DNA from: GCA-2730975 sp937893275
GTDB lineage: Bacteria > Verrucomicrobiota > Verrucomicrobiia > Opitutales > Seribacteraceae
Reading direction: 5' to 3'
DNA: 20,865 nt
NCBI GenBank assembly: GCA_963968595.1
Contig: CAXAHJ010000072.1
Span: 1 to 20,865, forward strand
Shown here: piece after piece, positions 7,653-14,199 of the stretch
Layout of the letters: every line of letters begins with the position of its first letter
Numbering within the stretch: position 1 is the stretch's first letter
The notes under the pieces: model-generated
What the model saw: the letters and a program-made list of their open reading frames with translations, nothing else
Databases searched by the model: none
Told to the model about the DNA's origin: nothing
Program-made: the position numbers and the translations under genes

Positions 7653-8237
7653 GTGAAGACTTACTCTAAAGCATTCCGTTGGATATTGTTTTTGATTTCC
7701 GTACTCGCCTTTTTCTTGTGTGCTTGCGGTGTCGAGGACGGATTGATGGATGAAGGCAAGAATGCCTCTCCATCGTCCTCACAGGATTACCTTTCCGAAA
7801 TTGCCCGACCTTCCTTCCCAAAAGTCAATTTCGGAGTCCTTACTGGTTTTCGGTATAACGTAAATTGGGAAACCGATGGGAGGAGTCCCGACCAAGCCGC
7901 CTTTGCGCGTCGCGTACCTTCTTCTGCCCGTAGTCTGCATGGTCGTCAGGTCTCGGTGGATGGCTTTATGATTCCCGTGACTCTTCTAGACAATGATTCC
8001 AAGACTACCGAATTTCTTTTGCTCCCGAACACCAAAGCGTGTTGCGAAGGAAAGACTCCCGAGCAAAACGGGTGGATTCTCGTGAAGACTCCTCCTGTTG
8101 GCGTAAAGCCCCAAATAGACAAACTCTTGCGTGTCACTGGCGAATTTACTGTCCAAGAAAGATGGAACCCTTCTGATGGTTTTTTTAAGGGTCTTTATCA
8201 TATGACTTGTGAAATGCTTACTCCCGTTGCCTTATAG
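7653..8237 (+). CDS. DUF3299 lipoprotein, system 1
   Basis: A 194-residue lipoprotein. Basic residues, a hydrophobic run (11-22) and a lipobox LCAC with Cys25 form a type II signal peptide; a linker rich in Ser, Asp and Glu follows. The DUF3299-like domain covers about 56-190: AFARRVP (83-89), VDGFMIPV (102-109), TEFLLLPNTKACC (119-131), then YHMTC (182-186). The adjacent pair Cys130-Cys131 plus Cys186 and His183 are candidate metal or disulfide residues. The start is a GTG at 7653; it gives a complete signal peptide, and the next in-frame ATG would destroy it. The domain is paralogous to the C-terminus of the next gene (roughly half identical, with AFARRVP, GFMIP, TEFLLLP, CC and GLYHMTC shared). 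It probably works in the periplasm with the ABC permease upstream. No biochemical function of DUF3299 is known to me. Confidence 0.78.
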   Translation: MKTYSKAFRWILFLISVLAFFLCACGVEDGLMDEGKNASPSSSQDYLSEIARPSFPKVNFGVLTGFRYNVNWETDGRSPDQAAFARRVPSSARSLHGRQVSVDGFMIPVTLLDNDSKTTEFLLLPNTKACCEGKTPEQNGWILVKTPPVGVKPQIDKLLRVTGEFTVQERWNPSDGFFKGLYHMTCEMLTPVAL

Positions 8238-8257
8238 TTTTATTCCCAAGTTACACG

Positions 8258-9850
8258 ATGAAGATAACGATATCCTGTCTCGCTGTGCTCGCATTCTCCT
8301 TTCTTGCTGGATGCGGAGACGAGGGAGGCAACCATAAAGCCGCATCACCTTCTTCTACCGCGGAGCTTATTCGTGGTGAACCCATAACGGTTGAGGAAAA
8401 TGAAGTGGATCATTGGGCTGTCATCACTTCCGAGATCGGCGAATTAAATGCAAGTGTTTACCGTTCTTTGACTTTTGGCTTTAATGCTGTGCTCGGAGCC
8501 CGGGGATCAAAAATTCAGTTGGTTTTAAATAGTTTTCTTCATGTGGATTCTTCTCCTGGCAATCTTTCTTGGGAGCAGTATGAGACTGTTCGTGATTCCC
8601 GTGGTGTCAGCGAAGCTTATCCAATTGCCGTCGGGGACAATTACAGAGGCTATCGACTCGTCGGAAGCTTGTCCGAGATGTTCGAAAAGCACGAGTGGCA
8701 AGAAGGGAAAAAGTATGATGTATTATCTGGTGGTCGTCTTTTTGAAGACGATGCTAAAGAGGCTCTTGTCGGAGCCTTTGTCGCGAGTAAGCTTGGCTTG
8801 AAGGTGGGCGACAAATTTCATCCTTACCACGGTCTCACTTTTATGGAGGAAGCGAAGCACAAGGATCTCTATGTCGTCGTCGGCATACTCGAGGCTACAG
8901 GTACTCCTTCGGACAAGGTGATTTGGATTCCCATCAATGGCATTCAACTTATGGATGGGCATAACCCAAAGACCGCTACTGACGTCAGCGCCGTTCTTCT
9001 TAACCTTAAGGGTTCTGCTGGGTTCATGCTGGACATGAAGTACAACAAGCAAGGCAATGTAGCCACACTCGCTTGGCCTGTAGAAAATGTGATGGAAGGA
9101 TTTTTTCAAAGAGGTTTGCTTGGATACCTGAAACTTGCTCGGCAGTTTGGAGAAGGCAATTTTCTGGCGGATTTGGATCAAGTTTGGCCATCTATTCGCA
9201 CTCTTGATGAAGCAGACTTGAACGCCTCGATTGTGGAGGGCGAAATTACAAGCGCAGGTGAAAAAGTATCAGTCGTTGAAGGTGAAATTGCGAGTGCCGG
9301 AACGCCCGACGACCCTTTTGTTGGCCCCAAGCAAAAGGAAATTGTAGAACTACCTTTCCCTCCTGGCTCGGACGCTAATGCTTCTAATGTTCTGGAACCA
9401 GTGGTTTCCAACCTGCCCCCCTTGCCTAAGGGAAGCGGTTACGCTCCTCTAAGTTTTGCAAGTATGTCGAAGTTCGCCTACGAGGTTGACTGGGAAAAGG
9501 ACGGTATTAAATTTGATCTTTCGGCTTTCGCTCGTCGCGTCCCTATCACTGTCCGTCAAATGGATGGGTTAGCTGCAGCCGTTGAGGGGTTTATGATCCC
9601 TACAGTAGTCAACGAAGACAATAAGGTCACCGAGTTCTTGCTGCTCCCTGACCAAATGAGTTGCTGTTTTGGCAAAGCTCCCGAGGCCAACGGTTGGGTT
9701 GTGGTGACGGCACCCAAGGGAGTTGAAATCATGATGGACAGGATTATTCGAGTGACCGGCACTATGGCCGTGGAGGAAAAGTGGGACGAGGAGTTTTTTG
9801 TAGGTCTTTACCACATGACCTGTGACAAGATTACGGGCCCGGCGCTCTAA
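8258..9850 (+). CDS. Chimeric lipoprotein: permease periplasmic domain fused to DUF3299
   Basis: A 530-residue lipoprotein with no membrane helix after its signal peptide. Residues 1-18 are the signal, with lipobox LAGC and Cys19. Residues 76-275 copy the periplasmic domain of the permease two genes upstream (172 of 200 identical by hand count). Residues 276-396 are a linker of low complexity with an internal repeat (VEGEI..SAG twice) and proline-rich parts. Residues 397-527 are a DUF3299-like domain with AFARRVP, GFMIP, TEFLLLP, Cys469-Cys470 and GLYHMTC (Cys522). It follows the smaller DUF3299 lipoprotein by 20 bases. Both joined parts come from families already in this cluster, so the gene arose by local duplication and fusion. 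A likely role is a tethered mimic of the permease ectodomain that binds the same partner or ligand; this is inference. The frame is open throughout, so it is not a broken permease. Confidence 0.85.
   Translation: MKITISCLAVLAFSFLAGCGDEGGNHKAASPSSTAELIRGEPITVEENEVDHWAVITSEIGELNASVYRSLTFGFNAVLGARGSKIQLVLNSFLHVDSSPGNLSWEQYETVRDSRGVSEAYPIAVGDNYRGYRLVGSLSEMFEKHEWQEGKKYDVLSGGRLFEDDAKEALVGAFVASKLGLKVGDKFHPYHGLTFMEEAKHKDLYVVVGILEATGTPSDKVIWIPINGIQLMDGHNPKTATDVSAVLLNLKGSAGFMLDMKYNKQGNVATLAWPVENVMEGFFQRGLLGYLKLARQFGEGNFLADLDQVWPSIRTLDEADLNASIVEGEITSAGEKVSVVEGEIASAGTPDDPFVGPKQKEIVELPFPPGSDANASNVLEPVVSNLPPLPKGSGYAPLSFASMSKFAYEVDWEKDGIKFDLSAFARRVPITVRQMDGLAAAVEGFMIPTVVNEDNKVTEFLLLPDQMSCCFGKAPEANGWVVVTAPKGVEIMMDRIIRVTGTMAVEEKWDEEFFVGLYHMTCDKITGPAL
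8483..9082 (+). repeat. Duplicated permease periplasmic domain, copy B
   Basis: Partner of 6485-7084, same orientation, about 2.0 kb away (centre to centre). The copy lacks all of the permease membrane helices and the FtsX coupling loop. Long exact DNA matches cluster toward the 3' end: 47 bases at 9035-9081 and runs of about 25 bases around 8787-8811 and 8851-8876. Confidence 0.93.
9230..9301 (+). repeat. Short tandem coding repeat in the linker
   Basis: The protein reads IVEGEITSAG (325-334) and, four residues later, VVEGEIASAG (339-348). The DNA of the two units differs at many third positions, so the repeat is not very recent. It lies in the linker between the permease-like and DUF3299 domains. 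Confidence 0.7.
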
Positions 9851-9859
9851 TTCTTGGCA

Positions 9860-10138
9860 TCACCCACCTGACATCGGGGTGATCAAAATCACCTCCGATT
9901 CGTCTTCTAGCGAAAGATCGTCCCTAAGGTCGACTTGAGTGCCATTTACGGCGACGACCAAGGTCGGTACCGGATTTCCGTCGTCATTCACCACGAATTT
10001 CGAAAATTCGGGACCATGCTGCAGCGAGAGATTTTTAAGTAGCTCCACAAGCCCAATTCCATCGGCGACCTCGATGTCTTCCTCGGAGGTTCCTGCAGCA
10101 GTAGCAAGTTGCGAAGTGTAGCGAAGTGTGATTTTCAT
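9860..10138 (-). CDS. MoaD/ThiS-family ubiquitin-fold protein, system 2
   Basis: A 92-residue protein with the beta-grasp pattern of MoaD and ThiS: MKITLRYTSQLATAAG at the start, a helix with VELLKNL, then VVAVNGTQV, DLSLEDESEVILITPMSGG. It ends in Gly91-Gly92, the tail that is adenylated and turned into a thiocarboxylate in sulfur carriers. Its ATG overlaps the ATPase stop as ATGA, so translation is coupled to the transporter. No MoaE, ThiF/MoeB-type activating enzyme or other cofactor gene is nearby. It could be an ordinary molybdopterin-synthase small subunit carried in this operon, or a sulfur carrier or protein modifier serving the ABC system. The fold and tail are clear; the role is open. 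It ends 9 bases from the convergent chimeric lipoprotein gene. Confidence 0.83.
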   Translation of the reverse strand: MKITLRYTSQLATAAGTSEEDIEVADGIGLVELLKNLSLQHGPEFSKFVVNDDGNPVPTLVVAVNGTQVDLRDDLSLEDESEVILITPMSGG

Positions 10139-10815
10139 GACACGCTTTCGGCGAAACTTCCTTTCTCCATCCTAATGGACCGGGATGCCCGTCCCGCCGC
10201 ACGTTCGTCGTGCGTGACCATGAGTACAGTGCCTCCCTCTTCGGCGAAAGTGGCAAGGTGATCAAGAATCGAATCGGCATTTTCGGGATCGAGATTGCCG
10301 GTCGGTTCGTCGGCCAACAAAAGTTGGGGTTCGAGAAGCAACGCTCTGGCGAGTGCTACTCGCTGCTGTTCGCCCACGCTTAAGGCGGACGGGACATGGT
10401 GTCGGCGATCGGTTAGGCCAAGCTTTTCAAGCAAAGCCTTCGCCTTGTCTTCTGCACCGGGAAGGGCTCGAGCGAGGGTGGGGGCGAGTACGTTGTCCAA
10501 TGCGTCGAGGTAGGGGACGAGATGAAATTGTTGAAAGACGAAGCCGATGTGTTTCGCCCGGATGCTTGCTCTCCTTGCGCTGTCTACTTCGTAGGGCCGA
10601 GTTCCCATGATTTCCACTTCCCCTTGATCGGGTCTCAACAATCCTCCCGCGATCAAAAGGATGGTCGATTTCCCGCAACCACTAGGTCCACCCAGAGCTA
10701 CGAATTCGCCCGACGCGATCTCTAGGCTCATGTCGTTCACTGCCGCTACGGACGAGCCTTTTGGTCCCGCAAACGTCTTGTGCACATTTGTCGCGCTTAG
10801 AGTAAAGTCACTCAT
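10135..10815 (-). CDS. ABC transporter ATP-binding protein (LolD/MacB-type), system 2
   Basis: A 226-residue ATPase with Walker A GPSGCGKST (43-51), Q-loop in VFQQFH (93-98), signature LSVGEQQ (145-151), Walker B LLLADE (165-170), NLDPE D-loop and switch His202 in LMVTHD. The signature again departs from LSGGQ (Val and Glu). It overlaps the permease end by 8 bases and the MoaD-like start by 4 bases. It is only distantly similar to the system 1 ATPase, with motif-level likeness, so the two systems are not recent duplicates of one another. Together with the permease it would power an envelope process rather than classic import, as no substrate-binding protein is present. Confidence 0.9.
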   Translation of the reverse strand: MSDFTLSATNVHKTFAGPKGSSVAAVNDMSLEIASGEFVALGGPSGCGKSTILLIAGGLLRPDQGEVEIMGTRPYEVDSARRASIRAKHIGFVFQQFHLVPYLDALDNVLAPTLARALPGAEDKAKALLEKLGLTDRRHHVPSALSVGEQQRVALARALLLEPQLLLADEPTGNLDPENADSILDHLATFAEEGGTVLMVTHDERAAGRASRSIRMEKGSFAESVS

Positions 10816-12121
10816 TGCGAAGAATGGTTCCTGGATCTCGGTTAGCGGCTTGCAGGGCGGGCAACCATGATGCCACGCAGGAGAGGACTGGTACGGATAA
10901 AAGGACTAGAGGAATATTTCCCCGAAGAGACCTTAGGTCGAACCCATGAAGCGAACCCTTTAAGGTGTCGCCTAGGAGAAAAGCGAAAAGCAGTGTCAAA
11001 CCGGCTCCAAACAATCCAACGAGAAACGCTCGCCCCATCAACGCGCCCAAGATGGAAACCGTGGAAACTCCCATGGCTCGGAGGATGCCGATTTCAGCTT
11101 GACGATCTCGAGAGTTGGCAAAGGCGAGAAAGGAAACCCAAGCCATAGAACCAAGAATCACGACAGTGAGAAGAGCCGTGTACTTTTGCTTGTCCTCGAA
11201 TCTTAGCTGGTCGCGGTCAGCTTGGAGTTTGATCGCCTCGGCCTTTTTAGATGCAATGGCGCTTTGACTGTGTTTCTTTGCCTTGTTTCGGGCCTCGGCC
11301 CGAGCCAATGCCTTGCTTTCGGTCTCGATGACTTTCGTCCCAGGAAGTATACCCGCAATTTCGCGGCGAATTTCTCCCAGTCGGTCGATCGTGGCACAAT
11401 TACATTCCAGTGCCTTGATGGCATTGATGCGTCCTTCTTCTTCAAGAAGTTCTTGGCATTCGCCGAGGTGCATCCAAATGGTGATGTCGTCCTTCGTCCC
11501 GCGTTCTGCGTGACATTTCCCGACGATGAATTCGCGGCCCATGAATACGGTGGCGTTCCCTTCCTTCAGGTCGAGCGATCGGTGTAGCTCGTGACCGAGT
11601 ACGATCTGGCCTTTCTGCACGGGGTCAATGAGCGGCTTCTTTGGGTCACGGTGTGCGATTGGAACTTCACCGCGAATGCCGATTAAGATGACGGTACGTT
11701 CCCGCTCTGGCCACTTCAGCTTGCGGGTAAGGCTCGGCAGAAGGTGGTTGACGGTCACGATTTTGCTTTCAGCCAACTTGCCGGCATAGGACTCGGGCAT
11801 TGTCTTGGAGGCGAACCCTTCTGCGTAAACTTCGCTTAGCTCCTGTCCTTCTGGAAAGATGAAGATGTTGAAACCCAATCCCTTCATCGTTTTGCGGACA
11901 TCGTCTTCGTAAGCTTTCATCTCTTTCTCGAACTTTGCTTCCATGGTGTCGGTGTCGGCGTTCATCCTCCTTAGCATTCCCGAAGTTCGCAAGTCGTGCG
12001 CGCCAAGTAAAGCAACCACTGCAACAAGTCCTGCGACGCTCGTTGCTATTGTTGCCACGGCGAGTCCGAAGCTTAGCTTGCGGTGCAAAATTTCCCGCCC
12101 GATAAGTCGCCGAAGGTTCAC
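10808..12121 (-). CDS. FtsX/MacB-type ABC permease, system 2
   Basis: A 437-residue permease: helix 1 at about 16-40, a periplasmic domain at about 41-310, and helices at about 314-336, 355-383 and 402-424. The coupling loop is RQAEIGILRAMGVS (340-353). The periplasmic domain holds four cysteines: Cys203 (GKCHAERGTKDDITIW), Cys222 and the pair Cys240/Cys242 (ECNCAT). Residues about 265-312 are very rich in Ala, Lys, Glu and Gln and should form a long helix or coiled coil leading into helix 2. Its ATG overlaps the stop of the upstream gene by 4 bases, and its own end overlaps the ATPase by 8 bases. The family appears in planctomycetes and verrucomicrobia as I recall; its substrate is unknown. 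The cysteines hint at metal or redox chemistry but prove nothing. Confidence 0.84.
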   Translation of the reverse strand: MNLRRLIGREILHRKLSFGLAVATIATSVAGLVAVVALLGAHDLRTSGMLRRMNADTDTMEAKFEKEMKAYEDDVRKTMKGLGFNIFIFPEGQELSEVYAEGFASKTMPESYAGKLAESKIVTVNHLLPSLTRKLKWPERERTVILIGIRGEVPIAHRDPKKPLIDPVQKGQIVLGHELHRSLDLKEGNATVFMGREFIVGKCHAERGTKDDITIWMHLGECQELLEEEGRINAIKALECNCATIDRLGEIRREIAGILPGTKVIETESKALARAEARNKAKKHSQSAIASKKAEAIKLQADRDQLRFEDKQKYTALLTVVILGSMAWVSFLAFANSRDRQAEIGILRAMGVSTVSILGALMGRAFLVGLFGAGLTLLFAFLLGDTLKGSLHGFDLRSLRGNIPLVLLSVPVLSCVASWLPALQAANRDPGTILRNE

Positions 12122-13326
12122 TGATCTCGATTTTTGTTCAGTACAAAAGTGCCGACCAGCAAGATGCCCGAGACCAACACCACGGCAACGATGAGGCCGT
12201 TCGAAATGGGAGTTTCATCCGTCGCCGCCTCTTGTTCGACTACCTCCGAAGAAGATGCGTTCGCATCGAGTTCACCACTGTTTTCTTCGGCATCATCTTT
12301 TGCGGGTTCGTTGGCTGCAATGAGATCTTCGACTCCCGTCAGCGGCGGCAGTTCCTTCTCTGCGATTACGGAACTTCCTTCAAGGGCAGTCCACCAATCG
12401 GCTTTAACCAGTATGTCCATGCCCGGATTTTGATTCTTAACTTGGCAAGAGCATGCGCCACAAAGGTACCCGCAGTCGGCCAGTGCGTTTTCTTCGCTTA
12501 TCCCGGCACCAATAAGTGGGGGAAGGACGCGACCTTTGCCAAATGCCGGGAAAAGCATCGGTTTATTTTCCATTTCTTTATCGAGCAGGTCGTCCTCCAA
12601 GCGCAAAAGCATGGACCTCAATATGGCTTCTTGAGGATCCTTGCGAGAGAGGCGCAAGATTGAAAAGGCGATCTTGAGAGGAACGGAGGATTCGAGAATA
12701 TTTTCTTCGTCTCCGGGACTGAGAAGAAGGTTTGGGTCGTCGAGAGCGCTTTGCTGAATAACGCCTTCAGGAACTGAAATCTCCTTTTCGGCAATCTTGG
12801 CGTATTTTTCAAGAGTATCGAAGAGTTTGTCGTCCTCTTTCTGATTTCCGGTTTCGAGGAAAAGCCAGACCGCCGAATCGCCGGCGAGAATTCGCTTTAC
12901 CAGTTCTCGCCGGGTCGGAGAGTCCAGAATCTGGTTGATATTATTCCTTGTGAAGTTCCCGTTCCAAATGGGATTAGCGTTCTGTTCAAAGGCTTCGAAT
13001 GGGAAGAAAAGGTGAATGGAGACCGAAGCGTTTTGGTCGCTGTGAAGTTTTTTCCAGCGTGCAAACTGTTTTTCCTCCTTGGCCAGATCGAGGGCTTCGA
13101 AACGAAGATTTATCATCGGACCGTTCGGTCCGACTAGGTTTTCCTCCAAATAAGTGACATTGGATTGCTCCTCGCGGGTTAGATTGCCGTCATGAACAAT
13201 CACCAATTGGTAATGATCGGGTTGCCATCGCTCCAACGCGTAACGGAATACGGGCACCTGACAAGCTTCCGTGATCACAGCAGCAACTAGGTGAATTAAG
13301 CAGACTGTGATTATCCGAGCATTCAT
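12118..13326 (-). CDS. Secreted, C-terminally anchored protein with Cys cluster, system 2
   Basis: A 402-residue protein, first gene of the four-gene operon. The N-terminus (1-19) is a signal-like hydrophobic segment, followed at once by EACQVPVFRYALERW (20-34), which I recall as a conserved opening in planctomycete and verrucomicrobial proteins of unknown function. Residues 35-260 are alpha/beta-looking with no motif I recognise. A cysteine cluster, Cys285-X3-Cys289-X2-Cys292-X-Cys294, lies in DCGYLCGACSCQ. Residues 330-376 are acidic and low-complexity, and 377-397 are a single membrane helix with a short basic tail. The topology implies a periplasmic body held to the inner membrane beside the permease. 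Cys22 with the Cys cluster could bind metal or exchange disulfides. GGAG at 13341-13338 is the ribosome-binding site and is caught in a hairpin. Confidence 0.75.
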   Translation of the reverse strand: MNARIITVCLIHLVAAVITEACQVPVFRYALERWQPDHYQLVIVHDGNLTREEQSNVTYLEENLVGPNGPMINLRFEALDLAKEEKQFARWKKLHSDQNASVSIHLFFPFEAFEQNANPIWNGNFTRNNINQILDSPTRRELVKRILAGDSAVWLFLETGNQKEDDKLFDTLEKYAKIAEKEISVPEGVIQQSALDDPNLLLSPGDEENILESSVPLKIAFSILRLSRKDPQEAILRSMLLRLEDDLLDKEMENKPMLFPAFGKGRVLPPLIGAGISEENALADCGYLCGACSCQVKNQNPGMDILVKADWWTALEGSSVIAEKELPPLTGVEDLIAANEPAKDDAEENSGELDANASSSEVVEQEAATDETPISNGLIVAVVLVSGILLVGTFVLNKNRDQ

Positions 13327-13337
13327 GAATTGGAAGT

Positions 13338-13368
13338 CTCCTAAAGTGTTTCGTTCGGGATTTAGGAG
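13338..13368 (-). promoter_or_regulatory. Hairpin masking the ribosome-binding site of ABC operon 2
   Basis: In the minus-strand transcript CTCCTAAA (13368-13361) pairs perfectly with TTTAGGAG (13345-13338), leaving a 15-base loop. The second arm contains the GGAG ribosome-binding site of the gene starting at 13326, 11 bases away. The first arm is itself an anti-Shine-Dalgarno sequence. This is the arrangement of an RNA thermometer or a translational switch. The stem has 8 pairs with one G-C pair cluster and a weak AAA/TTT end, so it could melt. Confidence 0.5.
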
Positions 13369-13398
13369 GTCAAGCAGATCTTCCCAAGGACGATTTTT

Positions 13399-13426
13399 TT
13401 CTTAACTGGGCCTTCGACTCATTCAA
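13399..13426 (-). promoter_or_regulatory. Possible promoter of ABC operon 2
   Basis: On the minus strand TTGAAT (13426-13421) and TAAGAA (13404-13399) are separated by 16 bases and resemble sigma-70 boxes. Transcription from here would include the ribosome-binding-site hairpin in a leader of roughly 70 bases. The boxes are weak matches. The rest of the 167-base gap (13327-13493) shows only a TCAGTAA direct repeat (13468-13474 and 13480-13486). Confidence 0.3.
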
Positions 13427-13493
13427 ATTCGATGATGTGAGATTACATTTGGAGTATTGAATCCCGATCAGTAATTAATTCAGTAAAAGCGAT

Positions 13494-14156
13494 TTACTTT
13501 GCCGACCTTTTCTTTCTCTTCGTTTTCCCCTTAGTCTTTTTCGAGGATTTTTTCTCGCCCGAAGAAGAGTCTTTGGAAGGTTTTGAAGCAGGCGCCAGAC
13601 TAACTTTTTTCATATGGTCTGGATTGGTTACTGAACCGCTGCCTGGGGCACCTCGCTTAATCTTATCGACAAATTTCATGCCTTCAACGACCTGCCCCCA
13701 AACTGTATATTGTCCATCCAGAAAGTTGGCATTGTCCAAACAGATGAAAAATTGGCTATTTGCGCTGTTTGGGTTACTGGATCTAGCCATCGAGCAGGCG
13801 CCTTTGCCATGTTTGCGCTTGTTGAATTCTGCGGGAATGTCGGGTTTGTCGGAACCCCCTGTACCTACGCGTCCTTCGTTGAATTTTTTTATGTTGCCGA
13901 ACTGTACGTCACCCGTCTGGGCCATAAAACCGTCTATCACCCTATGGAAGGCGACGCCGTCGTACTTTCCCGCTTTTGCGAGTTCTTTTATCCGGGCCAC
14001 ATGTTTGGGTGCGGTATCGGGGTACATCTCGATGACGACTTGTCCGTCATCCAAATCGATGAGCAAGGTGTTTTCGGGATCTATATCGGCCTTGGTTTTG
14101 GCTTCGGTCATTGTGATGGGAAGGATAAACGCGGCTATGGCGAGTAGTTTCTTCAT
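13494..14156 (-). CDS. Secreted cyclophilin-type peptidyl-prolyl isomerase with basic tail
   Basis: A 220-residue prolyl isomerase. Residues 1-19 are a signal peptide (MKKLLAIAAFILPITMTEA). The cyclophilin domain (about 28-187) keeps the active-site FHRVIDGFMAQTGD with catalytic Arg72 and Gln80, MARSSNPNSANSQFFI, and the NANFLDGQYTVWGQV segment. It would speed cis-trans isomerisation of X-Pro bonds in the periplasm. Residues 191-220 are an added tail rich in Ser and Lys/Arg (EKKSSKKTKGKTKRKKRSAK), which may bind nucleic acid, lipid head groups or polysaccharide. I chose the ATG at 14156 because it begins a clean signal peptide; the frame stays open 24 codons further up with no such feature. 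It lies 43 bases after the epimerase gene stop and is probably in the same operon. No clear ribosome-binding site is visible. Confidence 0.9.
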   Translation of the reverse strand: MKKLLAIAAFILPITMTEAKTKADIDPENTLLIDLDDGQVVIEMYPDTAPKHVARIKELAKAGKYDGVAFHRVIDGFMAQTGDVQFGNIKKFNEGRVGTGGSDKPDIPAEFNKRKHGKGACSMARSSNPNSANSQFFICLDNANFLDGQYTVWGQVVEGMKFVDKIKRGAPGSGSVTNPDHMKKVSLAPASKPSKDSSSGEKKSSKKTKGKTKRKKRSAK

Positions 14157-14199
14157 TGTAGTTTGGGTTGATGGTGAGCGACGGAGCAAGAAGGGCAGC

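Noticed and set aside
8258..9850. Chimeric lipoprotein as a decayed permease copy
   Set aside because: It has its own lipoprotein signal, an open frame of 530 codons, a downstream DUF3299 domain and well-kept domain sequence, none of which suits a pseudogene.
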